The position numbers were made by a program, and so were the translations under genes. This document shows positions 8,060-17,317 of a stretch of 64,000 nucleotides of DNA, piece after piece. Each line of letters opens with the position of its first letter. Position 1 is the stretch's first letter. The stretch is from Clostridium sp. C8-1-8 (GTDB taxonomy: Bacteria > Bacillota > Clostridia > Clostridiales > Clostridiaceae): positions 1-64,000 of the forward strand of contig NZ_JAABNO010000006.1 in assembly GCF_009928445.1 (NCBI RefSeq), read 5' to 3'. A model generated the notes under the pieces. It searched no databases and had not been told where the DNA came from. It saw only the letters and a program-made list of their open reading frames with translations.

Positions 8060-9601
8060 TTAATGCACAAAATTCTTTTCCTTAAATTCTTGAGGTGTTA
8101 TTCCAGTTACACTTTTAAAGGCCTTGGTGAACTGCTTAGAGTCAGAGTATCCAACAGCCTCTGCAACCTCATAGACCTTAAGTTCATGGTGCTTCAATAA
8201 TTGCTTTGCCTTATTAACCCGTATGTTTCTTAAGTAGGTTATAAAGTTTTCTCCTGTATGTTCTTTAAACACTTGTGAGAAATAACTATAGTTAACAGAA
8301 ACTACATTTGATACTATAGTTAGTGATAAATCCTTATCATAGTTACTGTTTATATATTCTATGGCCTTTCCTATAAAACTTTTATCACATAAGGCTCTTC
8401 TCATCTCAAAAAGCAACTCATCTAGATAAATAACTATATCCTTAAATTCATAATAAAAGTCTCTATAGCTGTCAAAAGCTAATATATTATTTACACCTTC
8501 AAGCTTATTCTTAAGCTCTATGTTATGCAGTAACTGCTGCTCTAAATATATATTTATATGCTTTAATAAACTCTCACAGGATTTTTCTAAATATACTATC
8601 CCATGATGCCTAACTACTTCTTCTCCAAATATAGTGTGAAAAAGCTCCAATATCTTATCTACTTTTTTAGTTCCTATTAAATTAAATAATTTTTCTATTT
8701 TATCATTAGGTAAAATTAACTTATCTTTCTCTAGAATAGAATCATATATTATGACTTTTTTATTCTCTTTATATAATATGTTGCTTTTTAATGCAATAGT
8801 AGCATTTCTATGACCTACCCTAAAATTAATAAAACTATTAAGTTCATTACTTACACCGCAATAAAAACTGTACTTTCTATTATTGTTTACCCAACCTCTT
8901 ATATCATTAATTATACTTAGATCATTTAATATAATATTTAAACAGCCTTGATTATCTACAAATGCACGTGCTCCTTCTTCATCTTTAATTATAGTTTTAA
9001 TGAATTCATCATACTTTTCATTTCTCTCAACTTCAGGAATCTTCATAAGATCTTTATTAAACAATGTAGCTAAGTGATAGGATTTTTCATTAATACCTTC
9101 ACATAAGCTAGACATTTCAGTTCTAACCTCTTCATCGCTAATCCTTTTGTTTAAAAGCAATATATTAAACCTATTGTTCACATCATTTATAAGAGTAATA
9201 TTCTTGCTGTTGTACTTTTCAATAGACTCAGAATACTCTTTTTCAATCTTTTCTATACAATCATACAGCTCATCCTTCTTAATAGGCTTTAGTAAATAAT
9301 CTCTTGCCCCGTATCTCAAAGCCTCCACAGCATAATTGAAGTCATCGTAACCACTAAGCATCAACACCGGAACTTTTCTGTCTTCTTTACTGAGGGTCTT
9401 AAGAAGCTCAATTCCATCGTACTCAGGCATCCTTATATCCGTAATCACAAAAAATATCTCTTCATTCTTAAGCCTTTCATAAGCTTCAAGCCCGTTAGAG
9501 CATAAAATAGTCTCATACTCCTTACCATATCTTCTATTAATTATTGATTGCAATCCAGTCCTTATAAGCTTTTCATCATCAACTATCAAAACCTTTTTCA
9601 A
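8060..9601 (-). CDS. YesN-like response regulator with C-terminal AraC helix-turn-helix
   Basis: The N-terminus is a receiver domain (KKVLIVDDE, phospho-acceptor Asp in FVITDIRMP, conserved Lys in LLKPIKKDE). A long central region of about 270 residues follows, and the C-terminal 100 residues are an AraC-type double helix-turn-helix (VSNVVSVNYSYFSQVFKEHTG, then VAEAVGYSDSKQFTKAFK). The start is set at the TTG at 9601, which gives the usual MKKVLIVDDE beginning and has GGTGGCGAGG upstream; a GTG at 9613 is possible. It follows the kinase gene by a few bases and is the last gene of the sugar ABC operon, which it likely activates. Confidence 0.88.
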   Translation of the reverse strand: MKKVLIVDDEKLIRTGLQSIINRRYGKEYETILCSNGLEAYERLKNEEIFFVITDIRMPEYDGIELLKTLSKEDRKVPVLMLSGYDDFNYAVEALRYGARDYLLKPIKKDELYDCIEKIEKEYSESIEKYNSKNITLINDVNNRFNILLLNKRISDEEVRTEMSSLCEGINEKSYHLATLFNKDLMKIPEVERNEKYDEFIKTIIKDEEGARAFVDNQGCLNIILNDLSIINDIRGWVNNNRKYSFYCGVSNELNSFINFRVGHRNATIALKSNILYKENKKVIIYDSILEKDKLILPNDKIEKLFNLIGTKKVDKILELFHTIFGEEVVRHHGIVYLEKSCESLLKHINIYLEQQLLHNIELKNKLEGVNNILAFDSYRDFYYEFKDIVIYLDELLFEMRRALCDKSFIGKAIEYINSNYDKDLSLTIVSNVVSVNYSYFSQVFKEHTGENFITYLRNIRVNKAKQLLKHHELKVYEVAEAVGYSDSKQFTKAFKSVTGITPQEFKEKNFVH

Positions 9602-9614
9602 ATACCTCGCCACC

Positions 9615-11423
9615 TTATCTTGGTAATTTTAGTATTATCTTAGTAAAACAGTTCTTTCTACTTTCAATATCTATTCCATAACATGGCCCATAATATATCT
9701 TAATTCTCTCATAAACGTTCTTCATACCTAGTCCATGTTTCTTATTTTCCTCGCTGCTATCTAAGAAACCTTTTAGTTCTTCAAGTGATTTTTCATCTAT
9801 ACCACAACCATTATCAACAATAGTTATGTAAGTGAACTCCTCATCTTCTTTACCTTCAATAACTATACTGCCATCTTCTTTTCTAAGCTTGTTACTAAGT
9901 CCGTGCTTCACTGAATTCTCAACTAATGGCTGCAAGGACAACTTTAAGACTTCCTTGTCCATTAGCTTTTCATCTATATTAATTTTTAGATTTATATTAT
10001 AATCAAATCTTATTGCCATGAGAGAAATGTAATTTTTAATATGGTTTATTTCTTCAAACAAAGGAACATAATCACGCTCCCACTTCATATTGTACCTCAT
10101 CATTTCTCCAAGGCTAGCCAAGGAATCAGATACAGTATAGTTCTCTTCAATCTCAGCCATCATCCTTATATTCTCTAAAGTATTGTATAAAAAGTGTGCA
10201 TCTAGTTGGTTCTTTAAAGCCTTTAACTCAGCCTCTTTTGTTATTGTCTTTTTAGTTATACTATCTTGTATCAAAACATTTATCTTATTTACTAACTGCC
10301 TAAAATGATGAGCTAAAAGACCTATCTCATCATTGCTATACACAGGTATATCCACATTTAAATCTCCACCACGTACCCTCTTTAAGGACTTAATTATTAT
10401 ATAAAGTCTTCTTAGTATTATATTTGTTATATAATATATTATTAAAGAAAGTATGCCTATTAATAATATGACTCCAAACACTACTAAATTTCTAGTATAT
10501 TTTATACTACCATTTACCTTATCTAGGGCTATTATACTTACAATATAGCAGCCTTCTAAAGGTGCCTCTTTATATACCGCTTTGTAAGTACTAAACCCCT
10601 CATTAAAGGATATTATCCCACTTGTTCCTTCAATCTTATCTTGAAAAATCTTAAAGAACTTATTTTTATTGAAATTAGTATTTTGCTCAAAAGCATTATC
10701 GTTGTTTCCGTAAATCTTTCCGCTTTTATTTACTAGTAAAATCTCATTGCTATCATCCTTTGGATTCTCAAACATCTTTGGAAAAAAGCTTTTCGAAAGC
10801 ATATTTACCCTAATAATCCCTATGTGATTATTTTCTGGATACTTTAACTCTCTATTTAAGGAAACCACCAGATCTGGATTTCCATCTGTACTAGTAACCG
10901 CCTTATTGATATCGTTATCATAGTGATTTATATCCCAGTAAACTCTAGTTTTGTTTTCAAGAGTCTTTTCATACCAAGGGTTATCCTTTATTCTATTTTC
11001 TCTATAAATCAAAGGCCATATCTCATTTACATTATCATTGTCAGTGAATATGTTTATACCTTTAACTGTTGTATTATTGTTTTGCAGATTCAAAATCTCT
11101 TTATAGGTTGTACTATTGAATTTTACAAGCTCCTCAGTAGTGTACTCACGGTCACTGGCTATAAATCCAAGCATTTCTTTATTACTTATAACTATTTGCG
11201 CGATATTGCCCATTATATCCATGTTTCTAGCCATATTTTCATATTCTGCCTCTAGCCTATAATGGTTTTGTTTTATTATATCCTGAAGATTTCTATCTTG
11301 AATGGTTCGAAAAGAAACAGTAGCAAAAACTACTATAGGTATGGCAATTATTGTGACATATGAAATGAGAAACTTCTTTACCAGGGTCATATCGTTAAAT
11401 TTGATTAAAAGTCTTTTTATCAT
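9615..11423 (-). CDS. YesM-like sensor histidine kinase
   Basis: The protein of about 602 residues has a first membrane segment near residues 15-40, a large extracellular Cache-like sensor region, a second membrane span near 310-335, a HAMP linker, a His_kinase domain (LDAHFLYNTLENIRMM, with the phosphorylated His in HFLYN) and a HATPase (NSVKHGLSNK, DNGCGI, GLGMKNVYERI). The start at 11421-11423 is supported by a GGGGGTG ribosome binding site. It partners the adjacent YesN-like regulator. A hairpin lies between this gene and the binding-protein gene and may lower expression of the kinase relative to the transporter. Confidence 0.88.
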   Translation of the reverse strand: MIKRLLIKFNDMTLVKKFLISYVTIIAIPIVVFATVSFRTIQDRNLQDIIKQNHYRLEAEYENMARNMDIMGNIAQIVISNKEMLGFIASDREYTTEELVKFNSTTYKEILNLQNNNTTVKGINIFTDNDNVNEIWPLIYRENRIKDNPWYEKTLENKTRVYWDINHYDNDINKAVTSTDGNPDLVVSLNRELKYPENNHIGIIRVNMLSKSFFPKMFENPKDDSNEILLVNKSGKIYGNNDNAFEQNTNFNKNKFFKIFQDKIEGTSGIISFNEGFSTYKAVYKEAPLEGCYIVSIIALDKVNGSIKYTRNLVVFGVILLIGILSLIIYYITNIILRRLYIIIKSLKRVRGGDLNVDIPVYSNDEIGLLAHHFRQLVNKINVLIQDSITKKTITKEAELKALKNQLDAHFLYNTLENIRMMAEIEENYTVSDSLASLGEMMRYNMKWERDYVPLFEEINHIKNYISLMAIRFDYNINLKINIDEKLMDKEVLKLSLQPLVENSVKHGLSNKLRKEDGSIVIEGKEDEEFTYITIVDNGCGIDEKSLEELKGFLDSSEENKKHGLGMKNVYERIKIYYGPCYGIDIESRKNCFTKIILKLPR

Positions 11424-11487
11424 CTGGCACCCCCATTTAAAGGTTTTCATATTAATTATATCACAATATTTCCATAAAAAGGTCTGT

Positions 11488-11526
11488 AAGGTGTCAGTCC
11501 AAACATAAAATTCAGACCAACACCTT
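11488..11526 (-). terminator. Intra-operon hairpin, possible partial terminator or mRNA-stability element
   Basis: On the transcribed (minus) strand a stem of about 16 bp with several G-U pairs (AAGGTGT/ACACCTT at its base) lies between the binding-protein stop and the kinase start, with CTTTTTAT a few bases later. This is typical of operons that make more binding protein than downstream product. Confidence 0.5.
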
Positions 11527-11533
11527 ATTATAG

Positions 11534-13177
11534 TTATTTAATTCCTAACTTTTTCTTGTTGTTTTCATATTGTTTTTGTTTGTAAGCCATTACCTTGTCA
11601 AAACCAGCTTCGTCTCTCTTCTTTTTGAAGTCTGCAAACATACTGTCAAACTCTGAATCTGATTTAGCCATCAATAACTTAGGAAGTGTAGCTCCAAAAA
11701 GCTGCTCTATCTTTGTGTTAGCTATTCCTTCAGCATTATCTCCTGTTGGCTTAGTATTATCAAACACCGCATAACTTACAGTTTTACCTTTTGTCCAATC
11801 CTCCATTGCCTTAATAGGTGCTGTTGATGGTGGTGTCCATTGTAGCTGTAAATTGGTATCCATAAGCATCCAATAAGTATAAGATGCACCATATTGCTTA
11901 TCAAAGGCAGTTCTATCAGTATTTAATAGGTTAAGAACCTCTGGTTTAAACTGATCTTTACCATCTATAGTGTCATAAGTAACACCTTTTTCACCTAGGA
12001 ATAAATCCTTATTTCCTTCTTCACTTATTAAATAGCTTAAGAATCTTATAGCTCTCTTAGGATCTTTACAGTCCTTTGAAATAAGAGTTACTGTCCATCC
12101 TGCCAAGCTGTCTCCTGCAAGTTTAGGAGTTTCTTTCTTTGAATTTTCTGGACCATCTACAGCTATATATATTGAGTTAGGGTCCTTCTTATATAAGTTC
12201 AATTGCTGTGTAGCCATATCTGATCTCTGGTATAACATAGCAAAATATCTACCTTGATTAATTTTCTCTTCCATTTGCGCTCTTTTATCTACAAATATAT
12301 CTTTTGACAAAAGACCCATTTCATTAGCCTTTCTGAAGGTCTTAAGCCAAGTCACATACTCTGGATCAGTTTGTCTATCATAAAACTTTCCATCCTTCTC
12401 CATAGGTATAGCTAAGAAGTTTTGAATATAGGCATCTAAAGAATAATTTCCTGTGTCATTAAATTCATGTAAGCCTATTGGGATTAGCGGTTGTCCATTA
12501 ACAGTTCCAAACTTCTCCTTAGCAGCTTTTAATGCGTTAAGGAAGCCTTCTGGAGTTGTCATATCTGGTTTTCCAAGTGCTTCATACATGTCTTTTCTTA
12601 CTAAGAAGGTTTGATTAGATGGTTTCTTTTCCTTATATTTATCAAAGTCATCTAAAGATGAAGATGCATTTGGATACTCATATACATGTCCATCATCTTG
12701 CTTATACCAAGCAAGCTTCTGTGGATTTGCAACTTTGGTAAAATACAAATCATATTTCTTTGACAACTCATCTAAAGGTGATACCAGACCGCCTTCAATC
12801 ATAGTCTTTATTGCAGCAGCTGATTCATTACAGTCTAAAGTCAGCATATCTGGAAGTTTACCTGAAGCAATCATAGTATTTACTTTTTCAGTTTCATTTC
12901 CAGCTGGTGTTATAAAGTTTATACTAACACCTGTTTTCTTAGTAACATACTTTGATACAGCATCATCCTGCCATTTTTTTGCGAACCAAGAAAAGTTCAT
13001 ATACCAATCAAGAGTTACAGGCGATGTATCTTCTTTCCAACCTGGCTGATCTGCTGTTAATTTATTAGCATCATCAGCCTTATCTGCTTTTTTGTCACCA
13101 CAACCAGTAAATAGAGCTATGCTCATTACTGCGGTTAACCCAATGGCTAAAGCTTTACAAATTTTCTTCTTGACCAT
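11534..13177 (-). CDS. ABC transporter extracellular solute-binding lipoprotein (LplA-like, CUT1 type)
   Basis: The product is about 547 residues with a lipoprotein signal peptide ending in the lipobox LFTGC (Cys26 from the chosen start). A large two-lobe binding domain follows, typical of the family 1 sugar-binding proteins paired with LplB/LplC permeases. The start at 13175-13177 is preceded by GGGGGG. It lies downstream of both permease genes and upstream of a YesM/YesN pair, so it should capture an oligosaccharide or glycan breakdown product at the outer membrane face. The sugar cannot be named from sequence because no glycosidase is linked. Confidence 0.85.
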   Translation of the reverse strand: MVKKKICKALAIGLTAVMSIALFTGCGDKKADKADDANKLTADQPGWKEDTSPVTLDWYMNFSWFAKKWQDDAVSKYVTKKTGVSINFITPAGNETEKVNTMIASGKLPDMLTLDCNESAAAIKTMIEGGLVSPLDELSKKYDLYFTKVANPQKLAWYKQDDGHVYEYPNASSSLDDFDKYKEKKPSNQTFLVRKDMYEALGKPDMTTPEGFLNALKAAKEKFGTVNGQPLIPIGLHEFNDTGNYSLDAYIQNFLAIPMEKDGKFYDRQTDPEYVTWLKTFRKANEMGLLSKDIFVDKRAQMEEKINQGRYFAMLYQRSDMATQQLNLYKKDPNSIYIAVDGPENSKKETPKLAGDSLAGWTVTLISKDCKDPKRAIRFLSYLISEEGNKDLFLGEKGVTYDTIDGKDQFKPEVLNLLNTDRTAFDKQYGASYTYWMLMDTNLQLQWTPPSTAPIKAMEDWTKGKTVSYAVFDNTKPTGDNAEGIANTKIEQLFGATLPKLLMAKSDSEFDSMFADFKKKRDEAGFDKVMAYKQKQYENNKKKLGIK

Positions 13178-13272
13178 ACTTATTCCCCCCATATATTTAT
13201 AAAATTTATATAAATTTCTGATTATAGGATTTAGATGTTATGATAAGTTTAGTTGTATTTAATCAGAAATTG

Positions 13273-14169
13273 CTAACCCTTTACTGAGCCTAAAAGCATT
13301 CCTTTTACAAAATATTTTTGAAGAAATGGATAAACACAAACTATTGGGAAGGTAGTCACTACCATAGTTGCTAGTTTTATAGTTTGTTGAGTTACCGTTG
13401 TTGCACCTACTGCACCAGGCATATTTGCACTGACAGAATTGGCACCGGCCTGAGCTACAACTTTATAAAGATAAGTTTGTATCGGCTGTAAGTCATTCTT
13501 GTTTATATATATCATACCTGTAAAGTAGTCATTCCATTGATAAACACCGTGAAATAGAGCTATTGTCGCAATTACAGGCAGTGATAGCGGTATTACTACT
13601 CTTACAAATATCTTAAAATCACTGGCACCATCTATTCTTGCCGCCTCCTCTAAAGAAGCCGGAATCTGACTGAAGAACGATTTAAATATGAGTAAATCAT
13701 AAAAGCTAAAGGCTGCAGGTATTATATAGACTAAAAAGTTATCTAAGAGTCCTAAGCTTTTAATAAGTAGGTACAGCGGTATCAATCCACCGCTAAAGAA
13801 TAATGTTATAAGACCTAAGGTAGTATATATATTTCTTCCTATCAAATCCTTTTTTGATAAAGCATAAGCAACCATGGCAGTAAAGAACACATGAACTACT
13901 GTCCCAAGTACGGTTTTAGCTACTGTAACTCCTAAGGCCTTAACTATTCCTGAGTTGCTAAAAACAGCTACATAGTTCTGCAAGGTGAACTTTCTTGGCC
14001 ACCAATATATCCCTCCACGCATGGCATCTTGTCCCTCATTAAAGGAATTTATTATGGTATACCAAATTGGATAGATAGTTATAAAACAGATTACAAGCAT
14101 GATTAGTATGTTTATAGTATCAAATATAGCTTCACTTTTAGTTCTACGTTTCAAAAAATTTATCTTCAT
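13273..14169 (-). CDS. Sugar ABC transporter permease, LplC-like
   Basis: The product is about 298 residues with six membrane spans and the permease EAA loop (SLEEAARIDGASDFKIFVRVVIPLSLP). The C-terminus PFLQKYFVKGMLLGSVKG is typical of the LplC/YtcP branch. AGGAGGCAGAGT precedes the ATG at 14167-14169. It follows the LplB-like gene by 10 bp. The operon has no ATP-binding subunit, so a shared MsmK-type ATPase elsewhere is expected. Confidence 0.88.
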   Translation of the reverse strand: MKINFLKRRTKSEAIFDTINILIMLVICFITIYPIWYTIINSFNEGQDAMRGGIYWWPRKFTLQNYVAVFSNSGIVKALGVTVAKTVLGTVVHVFFTAMVAYALSKKDLIGRNIYTTLGLITLFFSGGLIPLYLLIKSLGLLDNFLVYIIPAAFSFYDLLIFKSFFSQIPASLEEAARIDGASDFKIFVRVVIPLSLPVIATIALFHGVYQWNDYFTGMIYINKNDLQPIQTYLYKVVAQAGANSVSANMPGAVGATTVTQQTIKLATMVVTTFPIVCVYPFLQKYFVKGMLLGSVKG

Positions 14170-14179
14170 ACTCTGCCTC

Positions 14180-15154
14180 CTAGAATAATGATGTATCATT
14201 TAACTTTTTACTTGCAAAATTAGCGCTCCAAAGTAGTATAAATGCTATTACTGACTTAAACAAACCAACTGCTGTTGCATAAGAGAATCTTGCCTGTTGT
14301 AGACCCATTCTGTATACATATACATCTAAAACATCACTGGCACTAGCATTCAATTGGTTCTTAAGCACCATTATCTGGTCAAAGTTTGCATTTAGAAGTC
14401 CGCTTACTGCAAGTATAAAGAGAAGTGCGATTGTTGGTTTTATACAAGGCAAAGTTATACTAAACATCTTTCTAAGTCTTCCAGCCCCATCGGTTGTAGC
14501 AGCTTCGTATAATTCAGGGTCTACTCCTGCTATAGCTGCAAGATATATTATGGCAGACCAACCTATTTCCTTCCACAACTCTGATACTACTGCTATCTGC
14601 CAAAAGTATTTTGGTTCTGCTAGATAGCTTATAGGTTCTTTTATTATGTGTAGATCTTTTAATATTGTATTTAATACTCCAACATCTGAAAGCCAATTCA
14701 TCATTATTCCACCAAGGATTACCCAAGATAGAAAATGTGGTAGATAAGATATAGTTTGTACAAATTTTTTAAACTTTATTGAGGTAAGTTCATTAAGTAG
14801 TAATGCAAAGATTATTGGAAGCGGGAAGCATACTAACAGCTTAAATAAACTTATTCCCACTGTATTTTTCATTACATTCATAAAATTATCATCTGCTAAA
14901 AATTCTTTAAAGTATTGGAGCCCTACCCATGGAGCCTGTGAAATAGGTTTTATTATGCTGTATTTTTTAAAGGCAATAACCAACCCATACATAGGTATGT
15001 AAGAAAATATAATCATCCATATAACGCCAAGCCATGCCATAACTTGCAGTTGCTTTTGGTTCTTAAGCTTTAGTTTTAACCTATCAGACTTGCGTCTGAA
15101 TGGTGTGTTATTTTTAGATTTATTTATTACTACTGCTACTCCTGGTTCCTGCAT
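14180..15154 (-). CDS. Sugar ABC transporter permease, LplB-like
   Basis: The 324-residue protein has a basic cytoplasmic N-terminus of about 35 residues, six membrane spans and an EAA loop (DPELYEAATTDGAGRLRKMFSITLPCIKP). It is the first gene of the five-gene operon. AAGGGGGAG lies just upstream of the ATG. A sigma-A promoter with an overlapping cre-like site precedes it, so glucose repression is plausible. Confidence 0.88.
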   Translation of the reverse strand: MQEPGVAVVINKSKNNTPFRRKSDRLKLKLKNQKQLQVMAWLGVIWMIIFSYIPMYGLVIAFKKYSIIKPISQAPWVGLQYFKEFLADDNFMNVMKNTVGISLFKLLVCFPLPIIFALLLNELTSIKFKKFVQTISYLPHFLSWVILGGIMMNWLSDVGVLNTILKDLHIIKEPISYLAEPKYFWQIAVVSELWKEIGWSAIIYLAAIAGVDPELYEAATTDGAGRLRKMFSITLPCIKPTIALLFILAVSGLLNANFDQIMVLKNQLNASASDVLDVYVYRMGLQQARFSYATAVGLFKSVIAFILLWSANFASKKLNDTSLF

Positions 15155-15175
15155 TGTTTCTCCCCCTTACTGCAC

Positions 15176-15218
15176 CGTTTACAAGTATTATTCTACATTG
15201 GTTTTAACGTTTACATAA
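15176..15218 (-). promoter_or_regulatory. Promoter of the sugar ABC operon with cre-like site and repeated TGTAAACG
   Basis: On the minus strand TTATGT (15213-15218) and TAGAAT (15190-15195) are spaced 17 bp. The sequence TGTAAACGTTAAAA (15202-15215) overlaps the -35 and spacer and differs from the CcpA cre consensus at one key base. A second TGTAAACG lies at 15176-15183, exactly 32 bp away (about three helical turns). This suggests repression by CcpA or another LacI-family protein. The rest of 15219-15363 shows nothing clear. Confidence 0.4.
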
Positions 15219-15363
15219 GTGATTGTTTTTTGTTTTTGGTGTCATTTTTTTGGTATCTATTTTCCTTATTTAAAGATATATCACTTCAATCTCAAATATA
15301 TTTCAAAGGTTCCTTTCGGATCTGAGAGCATTTTTAAATATTAATTGGTACATATAATAGCAC

Positions 15364-15392
15364 AAAATGGAGCTGTCAAAACAGCTCCATTT
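15364..15392 (-). terminator. Terminator-like hairpin after the GT39 gene
   Basis: A perfect 12-bp stem (AAATGGAGCTGT) with a 4-nt loop lies 95 bp past the stop at 15488. The T tract is short on either strand. Confidence 0.6.
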
Positions 15393-15487
15393 CTATTTCC
15401 AATTTATTTAATTGAGAATATATTTATGAATATGGTTAAAATAAGTGGTTCTACAAGAGATTTTACATGTAGAACAGTTATACTTCT

Positions 15488-16966
15488 CTATCTATATGCT
15501 GTAATAATATTTTTATCTGAATCCAAAATCTTAAGCTTATTTTCTTTAATTATCTTTTCAGCCTCATCATTATTATTAAGAAATATAACGCTATTCTTTT
15601 TTGATTTTAAGAATGCTTTCACTCCACCATTTTCAGCTCTTCCATCTTTATACATTTCTAAGGCTAAAATATTTCTTTGATTCCAATCCGGTCCTCCATA
15701 CTGAAGAGGTGTGTATATATATACCTGGTAATCTTTTATAGATATTTTAGCATCTCTTATATATTCTTCTAACACATCTCTAGAAGAATTTCTTAATATG
15801 CTCAAAAGCTTATATTCATAAATTCCACCACAAGTAATAATAGCAACTATTAAGATTATAGGTATAATGCTTCTTTTAAAAGTACTAATACTCTCCTCGG
15901 CAAGAGCACCTAACAATATAGCTAAAGGTGGATAAATACTAACAATATACCAACTTAGTTTTGTCTTAGCTATAGAAAACATTAGCAACGGTACAATAAT
16001 CCATAGTATAATACCAATATACTCTGAAAAGTTCGATTTTAAGCACAAGACAAATCCTCTAGAAGCTATCAAAATAAGTATAAGAATAAAGATAGTAATT
16101 ATATAAATTATATAATTACTGTATAGCAGTTCTAAATAATAGTTCCAGGGCCCAATATGCCCTTCTAAGGCTGTGCTAGTTCTTGAAAGCAAATCATAAT
16201 TTATCATTTCCTTAATAAATCTATACCCATCATACCTTACTCTAAAAGTGCCCCATAAAAATATAGGTGTAAAACTGCATAAAAAAAATATAATCCATTG
16301 TTTTAAATTAATCTTTATTATTAGCTTTGTTGCAAGCAAATAACATCCTACTACACCTACTATAGCAATTGAATGCCAGCTTTTATCTAAAAATGCCAAA
16401 GAAAAGGTTAATCCAGATATGTAAATAAACTCAAGTTTATGGTATGCATATATGCAACCAATTACTGCTATGGTAAAAAGCAGAACATATAAAGAATCAG
16501 CATCGGCTGACCTAGCGCAATGGGCTCTAAAAAACTGTACAGACGTAGCCATAACCCCTGACGATATCAAGGATGCTATTCTACCAAATCTTTTATAAGT
16601 AAACACTGCTACTAAAAATATAGTACATAAAGCACTTAACACTGAAAAGAATCTAAGTCCTACCAAATTATAACCAATAGTTTTAAATCCTATTATGATT
16701 GCCCAGTAGCTTAGCGGAGGTTTTAAATTATAATAATCATTTTCGTAGTTAAAGGTATTAACTATATAATTATTATTTTTTATCATCTCGTAGGCATTTA
16801 TGCCATGCCGTGCCTCATCCCAATCATTTATAGGTTCCGTACCTATTTTATAAAATAGATTTATAATGATAACTGCAAATACCATCATTATAAGTACATA
16901 ATAATATTTATATAAAAATCTCTTAAGCCTGTTTTCATAAGAATTACTATCTTTCTTTACGCTCAC
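15488..16966 (-). CDS. GT39-type (ArnT/PMT-like) membrane glycosyltransferase
   Basis: The product is about 492 residues with some 11 membrane spans. The first extracytoplasmic loop carries NDWDEARHGINAYEM, the Asp-Glu pair that is catalytic in ArnT and protein-O-mannosyltransferases, and a second loop has YYNLKPPLSYW. Such enzymes move a sugar from a lipid carrier to a lipid or protein acceptor outside the membrane. A GTG start at 16966 is preferred because GGAGAG precedes it; a GTG at 16981 is also open but lacks a ribosome binding site. Its acceptor is unknown. It is followed by its own terminator. Confidence 0.8.
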   Translation of the reverse strand: MSVKKDSNSYENRLKRFLYKYYYVLIMMVFAVIIINLFYKIGTEPINDWDEARHGINAYEMIKNNNYIVNTFNYENDYYNLKPPLSYWAIIIGFKTIGYNLVGLRFFSVLSALCTIFLVAVFTYKRFGRIASLISSGVMATSVQFFRAHCARSADADSLYVLLFTIAVIGCIYAYHKLEFIYISGLTFSLAFLDKSWHSIAIVGVVGCYLLATKLIIKINLKQWIIFFLCSFTPIFLWGTFRVRYDGYRFIKEMINYDLLSRTSTALEGHIGPWNYYLELLYSNYIIYIITIFILILILIASRGFVLCLKSNFSEYIGIILWIIVPLLMFSIAKTKLSWYIVSIYPPLAILLGALAEESISTFKRSIIPIILIVAIITCGGIYEYKLLSILRNSSRDVLEEYIRDAKISIKDYQVYIYTPLQYGGPDWNQRNILALEMYKDGRAENGGVKAFLKSKKNSVIFLNNNDEAEKIIKENKLKILDSDKNIITAYR

Positions 16967-17193
16967 GCTATCACTCTCCACAGTATATATGCCATCGCCT
17001 AGCTTTAGCTTATTTAATTACTATAATTATAGTTATTACTATATATAGATTATTACCATAGATTGAAGCTTTGCTACCTATAAAATTTAATTTTCACCAA
17101 TATCATATAATTACTTCAACCCCCGTATTCAGAAAGCGTGATATATTTAGATATTACCATTGAAATTAATTGGTTATACAGGATGTGCCATAT

Positions 17194-17237
17194 GAGCTAG
17201 CTATTAGCGCAAGCATCGGATGATTAAACACTTAATT
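17194..17237. repeat. Dispersed intergenic repeat, copy A
   Basis: This copy contains GCGC followed directly by AAGCATCGGATGA, then 5 bp, then CACTTAATT. The same core with the same spacing recurs at 25389-25439. Both copies lie between a terminator and the next minus-strand gene. A weaker third match (TGA-N5-CGCTTAATT) is at 4411-4427. Confidence 0.5.
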
Positions 17238-17260
17238 AGAATTCGATAATCTAAACCACA

Positions 17261-17298
17261 AAAAAATCACTAATTACAGATTAATTAGTGATTTTTTC
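17261..17298 (-). terminator. Terminator of the LCP gene
   Basis: A 15-bp perfect stem (AAAAAATCACTAATT) with a 7-nt loop ends in a T run on the minus strand, about 20 bp past the stop at 17318. Confidence 0.88.
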
Positions 17299-17317
17299 TA
17301 TATCTACTCTTTATTTT

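Noticed and set aside
10923..11255. 110-codon plus-strand open frame opposite the histidine kinase
   Set aside because: It has no ribosome binding site and lies wholly within a well supported gene.
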